From contig NZ_CP129672.1 in NCBI RefSeq assembly GCF_030505195.1, positions 744,001 to 808,000 on the forward strand: a stretch of 64,000 nucleotides of DNA, written 5' to 3'. The DNA is from Comamonas testosteroni (GTDB taxonomy: Bacteria > Pseudomonadota > Gammaproteobacteria > Burkholderiales > Burkholderiaceae_C). The notes under the pieces are model-generated. The model did no database searches and had not been told where the DNA came from. It was given only the letters and a program-made list of their open reading frames with translations. Below, one piece after another: positions 9,089 through 18,734 of the stretch (within the stretch, counting starts at the first letter, position 1; each line of letters begins with the position of its first letter). The position numbers were made by a program, and so were the translations under genes.

Positions 9089-10762
9089 TCATGCAGCTAC
9101 CGCCTCTTCAGCGACAGCGGCAACGCGCTGCACTCCCGAGATGATGGCGCGCAAGGAGGCGGAAACGATATTGGCATCCACCCCTACGCCGTAGCAGACC
9201 TGAGCGTCATCCACGCGCAATTCCACATAGGCAATCGCCTTGGCATTCGCGCCCTCGCCAATCGCATGTTCAGCATAGTTGAGCACGCGCACATTGCGAC
9301 CGACGTTAGCCGACAACGCCTGCACGAAGGCATCAATGGGGCCCGTACCTTCGCCTTCCAAAAAATACTTTTCCCCGGCGATCTCGATGTGGGAAGTCAT
9401 ATTGACCACGCCATCGGCCTCGCTCAGGCGATATTGAGGCGCCTTGACGGTGTTGACTCCATATTCGCGCTGGAACAGCTCCCACAGATCCGCAGCCGAC
9501 AACTCCTTGCCGCTGGCATCCATCTCGCGCTGCACGACCTGGCTGAATTCGATCTGCAGGCGCCGGGGCAGCTGAAGTCCGTATTCGCTCTCGAGCAGAT
9601 AGGCAATGCCGCCCTTGCCCGACTGGCTGTTCACGCGAATCACTGCCTCATAGCTGCGACCCAGGTCCTTGGGATCGATGGGCAAATAAGGCATATCCCA
9701 GATATCGCCTTCCTTGTGGGCGGCGAAAGCCTTCTTGATAGCGTCCTGGTGGGAGCCGGAGAAGGAGGTGTAGACCAAGTCACCCACGTAAGGGTGACGA
9801 GGATGCACGGGCAACTGGTTGCAATGCTCAACCGTTGCACGGATATCGTCGATGTCGGAGAAATCCAGGCCGGGGTTCACACCCTGGATATACATATTGA
9901 GCGCCACATTCACCACGTCCAGATTGCCGGTGCGCTCGCCGTTGCCGAACAGGCAGCCTTCCAGACGGTCCGCACCGGCCATCAGCGACAGCTCGGCAGC
10001 CGCAGTGCCCGTGCCGCGGTCGTTGTGAGGATGGACCGAGATCACCACGCTGTCACGGCGCTTGATGTTGCGGTGCGTCCACTCCACCATGTCGGCAAAG
10101 ATATTGGGCGTGGAGTGCTCCACGGTGGTGGGCAAATTGATGATGCACTTGTTCTCGGGCGTGGGTTGCCAGACATCGGTGACGGCATCGATCACGCGCC
10201 TGGAGAACTCCAGCTCGGTGTCCGAGTACATTTCGGGCGAATACTGGAAGGTCCACTTGGTGCCGGGGTGCTGGGCCGCGATGTCCTTGAACATCTGCGC
10301 ATTGGTCACCGCCAGCTCCACAATCTCGTCCTCGCTCATGTTCAGCACCACACGGCGCATCACGGGAGCCGTGGCGTTGTAGAGATGGACGATGGCGCGG
10401 GGCACGCCTTCCAGCGCCTCGAAAGTGCGACGAATCAGGTGCTCACGCGCCTGGGTCAGCACCTGCACGGTCACGTCGTCGGGAATGCGGTTTTCCTCGA
10501 TGAGCTTGCGCATGAAGTCGAACTCGATCTGCGAGGCCGAAGGGAAGCCCACTTCGATTTCCTTGAAGCCGATCTTCACCAGTTGCTCGAACATGCGCAC
10601 CTTGCGCTCGATGTCCATGGGCTCGATCAAGGCCTGGTTGCCGTCACGCAGATCCACGCTGCACCAGACCGGGGGCTTGGTGATGACCGCGTCGGGCCAG
10701 GTCCGATCGGTCAAACGCACGGGGGCGAAAGCGCGGTATTTGGTGGAAGGGTTTTGCAACAT
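9089..10762 (-). CDS. leuA: 2-isopropylmalate synthase, type 2 (fungal/actinobacterial-type LeuA)
   Basis: A 557-residue protein of the longer LeuA type 2 family: [51 protein letters not shown] and [12 protein letters not shown]. The TIM barrel covers about 30-310 and the C-terminal LeuA regulatory domain about 440-545 ([15 protein letters not shown]). It catalyses the same reaction as the neighbouring type-1 LeuA but is only distantly related to it. Immediately upstream lie a leucine-rich leader peptide and a terminator hairpin, so its expression is very likely attenuated by charged tRNA-Leu. Having both types side by side suggests different regulation or feedback sensitivity, which is inference. 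Confidence 0.95.
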   Translation of the reverse strand: MLQNPSTKYRAFAPVRLTDRTWPDAVITKPPVWCSVDLRDGNQALIEPMDIERKVRMFEQLVKIGFKEIEVGFPSASQIEFDFMRKLIEENRIPDDVTVQVLTQAREHLIRRTFEALEGVPRAIVHLYNATAPVMRRVVLNMSEDEIVELAVTNAQMFKDIAAQHPGTKWTFQYSPEMYSDTELEFSRRVIDAVTDVWQPTPENKCIINLPTTVEHSTPNIFADMVEWTHRNIKRRDSVVISVHPHNDRGTGTAAAELSLMAGADRLEGCLFGNGERTGNLDVVNVALNMYIQGVNPGLDFSDIDDIRATVEHCNQLPVHPRHPYVGDLVYTSFSGSHQDAIKKAFAAHKEGDIWDMPYLPIDPKDLGRSYEAVIRVNSQSGKGGIAYLLESEYGLQLPRRLQIEFSQVVQREMDASGKELSAADLWELFQREYGVNTVKAPQYRLSEADGVVNMTSHIEIAGEKYFLEGEGTGPIDAFVQALSANVGRNVRVLNYAEHAIGEGANAKAIAYVELRVDDAQVCYGVGVDANIVSASLRAIISGVQRVAAVAEEAVAA

Positions 10763-10823
10763 GGTGAGTCTCTTTAGTCGAAATTAGAGGAAATTGAACC
10801 CAGCTCCAGCGACGCCCAAAAGC

Positions 10824-10854
10824 AAAAACGGCCCGTCGCTGATGCTACGGGCCG
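10824..10854 (-). terminator. Leucine attenuator terminator upstream of type-2 leuA
   Basis: On the minus strand CGGCCCGT, loop AGCATCAGCG, ACGGGCCG, then TTTTTGCTTTT. It lies about 30 nt after the leader peptide stop and about 60 nt before the leuA start, the usual position for an attenuator. Confidence 0.88.
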
Positions 10855-10882
10855 CCAAGTAGGGTGTGTTTGTACGCGCGCG

Positions 10883-10936
10883 CTACTTTCTCTGCCCGTT
10901 GGACATTAGTAGTAGAGCTAGCGACAGGTTTTGCAT
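10883..10936 (-). CDS. leuL: leu leader peptide (LeuL-like)
   Basis: A 17-codon reading frame encoding MQNLSLALLLMSNGQRK. Five of 17 residues are leucine, and four use CTA, a codon that is rare in GC-rich genomes, in the pattern CTA GCT CTA CTA CTA. It sits 57 nt past the pssA stop and is followed by a GC-rich hairpin with a T-run. This is the layout of amino-acid attenuation: with scarce Leu-tRNA the ribosome stalls on the CTA run and prevents the terminator. The function is inferred from composition and position. No strong Shine-Dalgarno is evident. Confidence 0.85.
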   Translation of the reverse strand: MQNLSLALLLMSNGQRK

Positions 10937-10993
10937 GCGGATCACTTTAACACAAGAAAAGTTGACAGGGCCAGGATTTTTTGGGGCCGCTCT

Positions 10994-11863
10994 TCAATCG
11001 TCGTGCAGACCACGCTCATCGGGCTCGTCCTTGGAGGTCGCCACGATGCTGACCTGCTCGCCCTTGGCGCGGCGCCAGGCATAGATCACATATCCCGAGA
11101 TCGAGTAACCGACAAACACCAGGAACAGCATGGTGGCGGGCTCGATGCTCACCACGGCCATCAGCAGGGCCACCACCACCAGCGAGACGAACGGCATGCT
11201 CTTGGCGCCGCCGATGTCCTTGAAGCTGTAGTAGGGAATATTGGTGACCATGGTCAGGCCTGCAAACAGCGTGATGGCGAACATGATCCAGGACAGATCG
11301 GCCCGATCCGTGGGGTAGCCGCCGAAAAAGGAAATCACATCGCCGAAGATGGGCACATCGCGGTGGGAAACCATCAGGGCACTGGTCAGCCAGATAAAGC
11401 CCGCCACCAGGGCCGCTGCCGCAGGAGAAGGCATACCCTGGAAATAGCGCTTGTCCACCACGGCCGTATTCACGTTGAAGCGGGCCAGGCGCAGTGCCGC
11501 GCAGGCGCAATACACAAAGGCGGCAATCCAGCCCCAGCGCCCCAGGGGACGCAAGGCCCACTCATAAGCAATCAGCGCAGGCGCGGCGCCAAAGGACACC
11601 ATGTCGGAGAGCGAATCCATCTGCTCGCCAAACGCGCTTTGCGTATGCGTCATTCGCGCCACGCGACCGTCGAGACTGTCGAGCACCATGGCGCAGAAAA
11701 CGCCCACGGCCGCCAGTTCGAACTTGTTGTTCATCGCCATGACGATGGCGTAGAAACCGCCAAACAGTGCTGCCAGCGTGAACAGATTGGGCAGCACATA
11801 AATGCCTTTGCGCGGTTTGCGCGGCATTCCACTCAGATCGGCAGAATCATTGCTGTTTTGCAT
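10994..11863 (-). CDS. pssA: CDP-diacylglycerol--serine O-phosphatidyltransferase
   Basis: A 289-residue integral membrane enzyme that makes phosphatidylserine from CDP-diacylglycerol and serine. The CDP-alcohol phosphatidyltransferase signature is clear: DSLDGRVAR, then eight residues to G, followed by DSLSD. About seven hydrophobic segments follow. The ATG at 11863 has a GGAGG Shine-Dalgarno seven bases upstream, which excludes the longer in-frame start. Location between ilvC and leuA is typical of Burkholderiales. The gene probably shares transcription with neither side fully, because a terminator follows ilvC and the leu leader starts just after its stop. Confidence 0.94.
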   Translation of the reverse strand: MQNSNDSADLSGMPRKPRKGIYVLPNLFTLAALFGGFYAIVMAMNNKFELAAVGVFCAMVLDSLDGRVARMTHTQSAFGEQMDSLSDMVSFGAAPALIAYEWALRPLGRWGWIAAFVYCACAALRLARFNVNTAVVDKRYFQGMPSPAAAALVAGFIWLTSALMVSHRDVPIFGDVISFFGGYPTDRADLSWIMFAITLFAGLTMVTNIPYYSFKDIGGAKSMPFVSLVVVALLMAVVSIEPATMLFLVFVGYSISGYVIYAWRRAKGEQVSIVATSKDEPDERGLHDD

Positions 11864-11896
11864 CAAACAGACCTCCAGTGCTTGCATGTCAGATGC

Positions 11897-11930
11897 ATGC
11901 AGCTATTAAAACGATAGTATTTCAAGCACG
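11897..11930. repeat. Fragment of a dispersed intergenic repeat
   Basis: GCAGCTATTAAAACGATAG followed by TATTTCAAGCA. It resembles the 'AGCAGCTATCAA' half of better-preserved copies at 13.74 kb and 22.56 kb. Only a degenerate relative. Confidence 0.4.
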
Positions 11931-11990
11931 GCCATCATGACCATGTCCCTGCCACCAGTGTACCCGCCACACAGATCGCCTCCGGAATGA

Positions 11991-12016
11991 AAAAAGGCCA
12001 CCTCAAAGGTGGCCTC
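11991..12016 (-). terminator. Intrinsic terminator after ilvC
   Basis: On the minus strand GAGGCCACC, loop TTTG, AGGTGGCC, then TTTTTT. It is about 50 nt downstream of the ilvC stop and ends the ilvI-ilvH-ilvC unit. Confidence 0.88.
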
Positions 12017-12064
12017 TTGCCCAAGCGCAATCATCCGGCTCGCGCCGAATGACTTGCCTCAGCA

Positions 12065-13111
<1,047 letters not shown>

Positions 13112-13153
13112 TTAAAAAGGTTTGTTCAGATTCAAAAGGGTGCAACGCAGCCA

Positions 13154-13645
13154 TTAGACACGCAGAATACGCTCGCCACGGCCAATACCCGAGGCGCCCG
13201 TACGAACGGTTTCGAGGATGGCAGTGCGATCAATGGCTTGCAGGAAGGCATCGTTCTTGGACTGGTCGCCGGTGAGCTCCACGGTGTAGCTCTTTTCGGT
13301 CACGTCGATGATGCGGCCGCGGAAGATGTCCGCCATGCGCTTCATTTCCTCGCGCTCCTTGCCCACGGCACGCACCTTGACCATCATCAGCTCGCGTTCG
13401 GTGTAAGCACCTTCGGTCAGGTCCACCACTTTAACCACTTCAATCAGTCGGTTCAGGTGCTTTGTGATTTGCTCAATCACATCGTCCGAACCCGTGGTGA
13501 GGATGGTCATGCGCGACAGCGAGGGATCCTCGGTCGGTGCAACTGTCAGGGATTCAATGTTGTAGCCACGAGCAGAAAACAGGCCCACGACGCGCGACAG
13601 TGCTCCAGGCTCGTTCTCGAGCAGCACGGCAATAATGTGTTTCAT
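13154..13645 (-). CDS. ilvH: Acetolactate synthase small (regulatory) subunit
   Basis: A 163-residue regulatory subunit that binds valine and controls IlvI. An ACT domain occupies about residues 2-80 (MKHIIAVLLENEPGALSRVVGLFSARGYNIESL) and a C-terminal ALS_ss domain about 85-160. The ATG at 13645 has a GAGGAA Shine-Dalgarno and the conserved N-terminus; a longer frame upstream is not used. About 157 bp separate it from ilvI, a gap that holds a dispersed repeat, while ilvC follows closely. Confidence 0.96.
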   Translation of the reverse strand: MKHIIAVLLENEPGALSRVVGLFSARGYNIESLTVAPTEDPSLSRMTILTTGSDDVIEQITKHLNRLIEVVKVVDLTEGAYTERELMMVKVRAVGKEREEMKRMADIFRGRIIDVTEKSYTVELTGDQSKNDAFLQAIDRTAILETVRTGASGIGRGERILRV

Positions 13646-13736
13646 TGGGAGATTCCTCTTTTCGCCGCCCTCCCCTGACACCGGTAAGTGCCAGGCTCGG
13701 CGGGCAATAGATTCGTCAAAAAATGCTATTTAAAAT

Positions 13737-13753
13737 ATAGCTGCTTGCGCTTG
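13737..13753 (+). repeat. Dispersed repeat copy between ilvI and ilvH
   Basis: ATAGCTGCTTGCGCTTG is an exact 17-nt match, in opposite orientation, to a segment inside the coding sequence at 22564-22580. Flanks (TGCTATTTAAAATATAGC and AAGTGCTTGGAGCC) form short inverted repeats, so the full element probably spans about 13720-13775. Confidence 0.75.
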
Positions 13754-13802
13754 ACATGTAAGTGCTTGGAGCCGAATTCACTGAAAATCGGCTTCCCAGG
13801 CA

Positions 13803-15590
13803 TCACAGGTCGTCGGCACCCAGCAGCATTTCCGTGATGCCACGGCCGGCTTGCACCATGGGGAACACGTTCTCGGTCGGGTCGGTGCGGAAGTCCAGGA
13901 AGACCGTCTTGCTTTCTTCGCGCACGATGCGGCGTGCCTCGCGCAGCGCAGCCTCGACATCGGCGGGCTTTTCGATCAGCAGGCCGCGGTGGCCGAAGGC
14001 CTCCGCCAGCTTCACGAAGTCGGGCAGCGAATCCATATAGCTGCTCGAGTAGCGACCCGAGTATTCAATTTCCTGCCATTGGCGCACCATGCCCAGGAAA
14101 CGGTTGTTCAGCGCGCAGATGACCACCGGGGTGTTGTACTGCTTGCAGGTGGCCAGCTCCTGGATGTTCATCTGGATCGAGCCTTCGCCCGTGATGCAGA
14201 AGACTTCGGAGTCGGGCTTGGCAAGCTTGATGCCCATGGCGTAAGGCAGACCCACGCCCATGGTGCCCAGACCGCCGGAGTTGATCCAGCGACGGGGTTC
14301 ATCAAAGCGGTAATATTGCGCCGCCCACATCTGGTGCTGACCCACATCAGAGGTGATGTAGGCGTTCGCATCCTTGGTCATGTTCCACAGCGTGTCGACC
14401 ACGTACTGGGGCTTGATGACTTCGGTGTTGGACTTGTCGTAGCTCAGGCAGTCGCGGCTGCGCCAGCCTTCGATGGTGTTCCACCACTGACCCAGAGCTG
14501 ACTCATCGGGACGCTGGGCCGACTCGCGCAGCATGGCGATCAGCTCGCTCAGCACATCCTTGACGTCGCCCACGATGGGCACATCCACCTTCACGCGCTT
14601 GGAGATGGAGGAAGGATCGATGTCGATATGGATGATCTTGCGCTCCACCGACATGAAGTGCTTGGGATTGCCGATCACGCGGTCGTCAAAGCGGGCGCCC
14701 ACAGCCAGCAGCACATCGCAGTTCTGCATGGCATTGTTGGCTTCGATGGTGCCGTGCATGCCCAGCATGCCCAGGAACTTCTTGTCGCTGGCGGGATAGG
14801 CTCCCAGACCCATCAGGGTGTGAGTGACGGGGTAGCCCAGCATGTCCACCAGCTGGCGCAGTTCGTTGCAGGCATTGCCCAGCAACACGCCGCCGCCGGT
14901 ATAGATATAAGGGCGCTTGGCCGTCAACAGCAGCTGCAGAGCCTTGCGAATCTGGCCCGCATGACCCTTTTTGACGGGGTTGTACGAGCGCATTTCCACT
15001 TTTTCAGGATAGCCCGTGTACAGCGCCTTCTTGAAGGACACGTCCTTGGGAATATCCACCACCACAGGGCCGGGGCGGCCGGTGCGGGCGATGTGGAAAG
15101 CCTTTTTCATGGTCTCGGCCAGCTCACGCACATCCTTGACCAGGAAGTTGTGCTTGACGATGGGACGAGTGATGCCCACGGTGTCGCACTCTTGAAATGC
15201 GTCGGTACCGATGTAATTGGTCGAAGTCTGACCCGCAATGACCACCATGGGGATGGAGTCGGTATAGGCGGTGGCAATGCCTGTCACCGCATTGGTCAGA
15301 CCGGGGCCGGAAGTCACCAGCGCCACGCCCACTTCACCGGTGGCACGCGCAAAACCGTCGGCAGCATGCACAGCCGCCTGCTCGTGGCGCACCAGCACAT
15401 GCTGAATGCTGTCCTGCTTGTAGAGCGCGTCGTAAATATAGAGAACTGCCCCGCCTGGGTAACCCCACAGGTGCTTGACACCTTCAGCCTGAAGAGACTT
15501 GATGAGGATTTCGGAGCCCATCAATTCCTGGGCGCCCTTGGGGGAGGATGCGGCGGCTGCAGAGGCCAGCTCGGCTTTGGAGATTTCCAT
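13803..15590 (-). CDS. ilvI: Acetolactate synthase large (catalytic) subunit
   Basis: A 595-residue TPP-dependent enzyme that joins two pyruvates, or pyruvate and 2-oxobutyrate, in branched-chain synthesis. The N-terminal TPP-binding domain includes GYPGGAVLYIYDAL and the catalytic glutamate in VRHEQAAVHAADG. The C-terminal TPP domain has TGEGSIQMNIQELATC, with GEG where E. coli has GDG, a form I recall from other Burkholderiales. The ATG at 15590 has AAGG upstream; a TTG two codons earlier is also possible. It heads the ilvI-ilvH-ilvC unit behind an approximately 150-nt leader. Confidence 0.96.
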   Translation of the reverse strand: MEISKAELASAAAASSPKGAQELMGSEILIKSLQAEGVKHLWGYPGGAVLYIYDALYKQDSIQHVLVRHEQAAVHAADGFARATGEVGVALVTSGPGLTNAVTGIATAYTDSIPMVVIAGQTSTNYIGTDAFQECDTVGITRPIVKHNFLVKDVRELAETMKKAFHIARTGRPGPVVVDIPKDVSFKKALYTGYPEKVEMRSYNPVKKGHAGQIRKALQLLLTAKRPYIYTGGGVLLGNACNELRQLVDMLGYPVTHTLMGLGAYPASDKKFLGMLGMHGTIEANNAMQNCDVLLAVGARFDDRVIGNPKHFMSVERKIIHIDIDPSSISKRVKVDVPIVGDVKDVLSELIAMLRESAQRPDESALGQWWNTIEGWRSRDCLSYDKSNTEVIKPQYVVDTLWNMTKDANAYITSDVGQHQMWAAQYYRFDEPRRWINSGGLGTMGVGLPYAMGIKLAKPDSEVFCITGEGSIQMNIQELATCKQYNTPVVICALNNRFLGMVRQWQEIEYSGRYSSSYMDSLPDFVKLAEAFGHRGLLIEKPADVEAALREARRIVREESKTVFLDFRTDPTENVFPMVQAGRGITEMLLGADDL

Positions 15591-15740
15591 GATCAACCTT
15601 TGTGAATTTCTCTAACGAAAAACCTTCGGTGCCCTTAGCCTGAAGCCCTTGTGAGGCCGGTTTAGGACTTAAGACCACATGCCATGGACGTTTGTGTATA
15701 CGCCGGACCGTGACCCGTTTGCTTCTTTAAGTTGAAGATC

Positions 15741-15768
15741 ATTATCGCACTGCAACAAGACCTTCAAA
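15741..15768 (-). promoter_or_regulatory. Candidate sigma-70 promoter for ilvI
   Basis: On the minus strand TTTGAA, 16 nt spacer, GATAAT, giving a predicted transcript start near 15735. That implies an untranslated leader of about 145 nt. I found no leader peptide rich in Ile, Val or Leu in it. Confidence 0.45.
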
Positions 15769-15855
15769 TGCAGTACACAAAAAAACATCATCGGATGCGA
15801 TAATCTGCGGCTTTCGCCACTACCTAACTCCCGTTTTCTCCAGGGTTACCCTCTC

Positions 15856-16425
15856 TTGGCCACAGAACAAGAACTGTCTGCATTCCTCAAAGACGTTGAA
15901 AAGCGCGCCTTCAAACGCAGCGTTTTCCATGTCCGCGACGAGGAGGCCGCCCTGGATATCGTACAGGACAGCATGCTCAAGCTGGCCCAGCACTATGGGG
16001 ACAAGCCCGCCAACGAGCTGCCCATGCTGTTCCAGCGCATTCTGTCGAACAGCACCCTGGACTGGTTTCGCCGCCAAAAGACCCAGAAAGCCGTTTTCAC
16101 TCACTTCAGCGACCTGGAGTCTTCCGTGGACGGGGACAGCGACTTCGACTGGCTGGAAACCTATGCAACCCATAGCGACGCATCCACCGCCAACAACGCC
16201 GAGAGCCTGACCGAACGCAAGCAGACGCTGCAAAGCATAGAAAAAGAGATACAGGAGCTGCCTGCGCGTCAACGCGAGGCCTTTCTCATGCGTTATTGGG
16301 AAGAGATGGATGTCGCGGAGACCGCTGCCGCCATGGGTTGCTCAGAAGGCAGTGTCAAAACCCATTGCTTTCGCGCCATCCAAACATTGAGCAAGGCACT
16401 CAAGGCCAAAGGAATCGAGTTATGA
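15856..16425 (+). CDS. ECF-type RNA polymerase sigma factor
   Basis: A 189-residue sigma-70 family protein of ECF size. Region 2 covers about 10-80 (HVRDEEAALDIVQDSMLKLAQ, LFQRILSNSTLDWFRRQK) and region 4 about 125-185 (LPARQREAFLMRYWEEMDVAETAAAMGCSEGSVKTHCFRA). The start is TTG at 15856 because no upstream ATG fits. Its stop overlaps the start of the DUF3619 gene, so the two are translationally coupled. The membrane-anchored product of that gene is a candidate anti-sigma partner, by analogy with ECF operons. The target promoters are unknown. Confidence 0.9.
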   Translation: MATEQELSAFLKDVEKRAFKRSVFHVRDEEAALDIVQDSMLKLAQHYGDKPANELPMLFQRILSNSTLDWFRRQKTQKAVFTHFSDLESSVDGDSDFDWLETYATHSDASTANNAESLTERKQTLQSIEKEIQELPARQREAFLMRYWEEMDVAETAAAMGCSEGSVKTHCFRAIQTLSKALKAKGIEL

Positions 16426-16877
16426 AATCCGTGCCCACCCTCCGGCAAGAACAGGCCGTCGACCGTATCGCCCGTCAAATCACTGCACGACTGAGTGAGG
16501 GTGAAGCCTTGCTCCCGTATGAAGTCACCGAACGTCTGCGCGCCTCCCGTGAGCAAGCCGTATCCATACGCCGCCGCGAAGCGTCCGTACTGCGCATTCA
16601 GACCAGTGCTGCAACATCTGCCCAGGGCGGCACCCTGACACTGGGCAATCCCGACGAAGGCAAGGGCTGGTGGCGCACCTTGGTCTCGGCCATCCCCGTT
16701 TTTGCACTCATTGCGGGCCTGGTAATCTACAACTCCGACACCGAACAAAGTATGCTGAGCGAAGTCACCGAGGTCGATACCGCCTTGCTGACCGATGATC
16801 TGCCCCCTGCTGCCTACTCTGACCCTGGTTTCATCCAGTACCTCAAGACCTCGGCAGCCACTCCATCAGAACACTAA
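16422..16877 (+). CDS. DUF3619 family membrane protein, possible anti-sigma partner
   Basis: A 151-residue protein starting MKSVPTLRQEQAVDRIARQITARL. A charged N-terminal region of about 80 residues is followed by one transmembrane helix (TLVSAIPVFALIAGLVIYN) and a periplasmic tail. It matches what I recall of DUF3619. The ATGA overlap with the sigma gene and the cytoplasm-membrane-periplasm layout suggest sigma control, but no zinc anti-sigma motif is visible, so this stays a guess from context. Confidence 0.75.
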   Translation: MKSVPTLRQEQAVDRIARQITARLSEGEALLPYEVTERLRASREQAVSIRRREASVLRIQTSAATSAQGGTLTLGNPDEGKGWWRTLVSAIPVFALIAGLVIYNSDTEQSMLSEVTEVDTALLTDDLPPAAYSDPGFIQYLKTSAATPSEH

Positions 16878-16899
16878 ACAGCCTGCCACGTCTGCCTTG

Positions 16900-17715
16900 A
16901 TGCCCACTGAGAAGCGCTCCCTCCTGAAACCAGACAATACCGCCGCCGTCCTGGCGGCGCTGTTGTTGGTGGCCTTGAGCTGGACAGGATGGAATGTCGT
17001 ACAGCAAGTCAGGCTGGCACCCAGCTCCGTGCCTCCCGCCACGGTAGCTGCATCCAAGTCCATGCATGCGGATCCGTCCACGCGCCAAAGAGCCTCGGCA
17101 CAGGCTTCGGGCCCACGCTGGGGCGAGCTCAGCAGCCACCAGCGCGAGATTCTGCAGCCGCTGGAAGAGCGCTGGGCCATGATCGGCTCGGTACAGAAGC
17201 GCCGCTGGATTGCCCTGGCGGATGGCTTTGACAAACTCAGCGAACGCGAACAGCAAAAGCTTCATGACCGCATGGAAGCATGGTCCGGCCTGAGTGCCGC
17301 CCAGCGCAACCAGGCCCGGCTGAACTTCGCCATTACCAACAAGCTCGCAACAGACAAGCAGGCCCAGTGGGAGGCCTACCAGGCTCTGAGCGATGAAGAA
17401 AAGCGACTGTTGGCCGCCCGCGCCACCCCCAAGGTGGTAAGCGCCGCACCGGCCATCAAGCCTGTGCCTTCCAAGAAGCTGGCGCGCATTCCTGCTGCCA
17501 CGGCCTCCCCCAATACGGTACCCAATCTGCCCAAGATTCCGCCCGCAACCATTCATCACCCACCACCGCCCGTGCCCGCAACACCGGCCATGGTGGAGAC
17601 GCACCCAATCCGTACGCCCTCGGTGATTGTGGAGACGGCTCCCGTGGACATTCCTCGCGCCACCCCGATCACCCTGCCTCCGCTGGATGCGCCAGGTCAA
17701 GACTCGCACCAATGA
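16900..17715 (+). CDS. DUF3106 family protein
   Basis: A 271-residue protein. One N-terminal transmembrane helix or signal anchor is at about 14-34 (AAVLAALLLVALSWTGWNV). The DUF3106 core at about 70-175 is built of tryptophan-centred helices: RWGELSSHQREILQPLEERW, KRRWIALADGFDKLSEREQQ, RMEAWSGLSAAQRNQARLNF, QWEAYQALSDEEKRLL. A Pro-rich tail of about 100 residues follows. The function is not known. The start MPTEKRSLLK at 16900 was chosen 22 nt after the DUF3619 stop. The gene sits in the sigma operon. Confidence 0.78.
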   Translation: MPTEKRSLLKPDNTAAVLAALLLVALSWTGWNVVQQVRLAPSSVPPATVAASKSMHADPSTRQRASAQASGPRWGELSSHQREILQPLEERWAMIGSVQKRRWIALADGFDKLSEREQQKLHDRMEAWSGLSAAQRNQARLNFAITNKLATDKQAQWEAYQALSDEEKRLLAARATPKVVSAAPAIKPVPSKKLARIPAATASPNTVPNLPKIPPATIHHPPPPVPATPAMVETHPIRTPSVIVETAPVDIPRATPITLPPLDAPGQDSHQ

Positions 17716-17774
17716 CAGCGTCGATGCGGCAAACCGAGTTTCAAGCCTGCTGACCTGAACCCTACAATTGCCTC

Positions 17775-18323
17775 ATGCAGCAAGACACCCCGATCCGCAA
17801 AGGCAGTGCAGCACCCTCAACCACTCCTGACTTCATAGCACCAAGCCTTCGCCGCCGCATGGCTTGCTGGCTTTATGAAGGAATGCTTTTGTTTGGCGTG
17901 GTGTTCATTGCCGGCTATTTGTTCGGAACCCTGTCTCAGACGCGCAATGCACTCGACAATCGGCATCTGCTGCAGGCTTTCATGCTGGTGGTGCTGGGGA
18001 TTTACTTTGTCTGGTTCTGGAGCAAGGGCCAGACGCTGGCCATGAAGACCTGGCATATCCGCGTGGTCGATACCCAAGGTCGCCCGCTGACGCAGACCCG
18101 CGCCCTGCTGCGCTACGCAGCCAGCTGGATGTGGTGGCTGCCGCCGCTGGCCCTGCTGTACCCGCTGGGCCTGCCGCCACTGGAGGTGCTGGTGCTGCTC
18201 CTGGGCTGGATTCTGATTTGGGCACTGCTGAGCCGCTTTCACCCCCGAAAGCAGTTCTGGCACGACGCCTGGGCCGGCACCCAGCTGGTGCATCAGGCCC
18301 CCACTCCAAAACACATTCGCTGA
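17775..18323 (+). CDS. RDD family membrane protein
   Basis: A 182-residue protein with about four hydrophobic segments and the RDD family pattern: APSLRRRMACWLYEGMLLFGVVF near the N-terminus, where R and acidic residues define the family, then LAMKTWHIRVVD and GRPLTQTRALLRYAA. RDD proteins are membrane proteins, some proposed as transporters, and the substrate here is unknown. It follows DUF3106 at 59 bp and precedes dgkA at 12 bp, so it is probably co-transcribed. Confidence 0.88.
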   Translation: MQQDTPIRKGSAAPSTTPDFIAPSLRRRMACWLYEGMLLFGVVFIAGYLFGTLSQTRNALDNRHLLQAFMLVVLGIYFVWFWSKGQTLAMKTWHIRVVDTQGRPLTQTRALLRYAASWMWWLPPLALLYPLGLPPLEVLVLLLGWILIWALLSRFHPRKQFWHDAWAGTQLVHQAPTPKHIR

Positions 18324-18335
18324 CCCAATCTCTCC

Positions 18336-18734
18336 ATGAGCGCCTCCTCACCCGACCCCGTCAACCCGCAAAAGAGCCGCACCGGCCTGTCCCGGGTGCT
18401 GCATGCCGGCGGCTACTCGCTGGCTGGCCTCAAGGCCGGCTGGCACGAAAAAGCATTTCAGCAAGAAGCCATCTGTGCTGTTGTCATGGTTCCTCTGGCG
18501 CTCTGGCTAGGTCAGAGCTGGGAGCAGGCAGCATTGCTGGCCGGCAGCGTCATCCTGGTTCTCATTGTGGAATTGCTCAATACCGGCATAGAGGCAGCCA
18601 TAGACCGTATCGGCCCGGAATGGCACGAGCTGTCAAAGAAAGCCAAGGACATGGGCAGCGCCGCTGTATTTCTGGCCCTGTGCCTGTGCGGCGCCATCTG
18701 GGCTGCCGCTCTTTATCACCGTTTCATCGTATGA
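18336..18734 (+). CDS. dgkA: Diacylglycerol kinase
   Basis: A 132-residue small integral membrane kinase that phosphorylates diacylglycerol to phosphatidic acid for lipid recycling. Three transmembrane helices are visible. Signature residues are in AFQQEA (residues around 43-48) and LNTGIEAAIDRIGPEWHELSKKAKDMGSAAVF, the catalytic region with E, N, E and D. Its TGA stop overlaps the ATG of the next gene, indicating translational coupling. Confidence 0.95.
   Translation: MSASSPDPVNPQKSRTGLSRVLHAGGYSLAGLKAGWHEKAFQQEAICAVVMVPLALWLGQSWEQAALLAGSVILVLIVELLNTGIEAAIDRIGPEWHELSKKAKDMGSAAVFLALCLCGAIWAAALYHRFIV

Noticed and set aside
15591..15740. ilv leader peptide before ilvI
   Set aside because: Small frames present in the leader are not enriched in Ile, Val or Leu codons.
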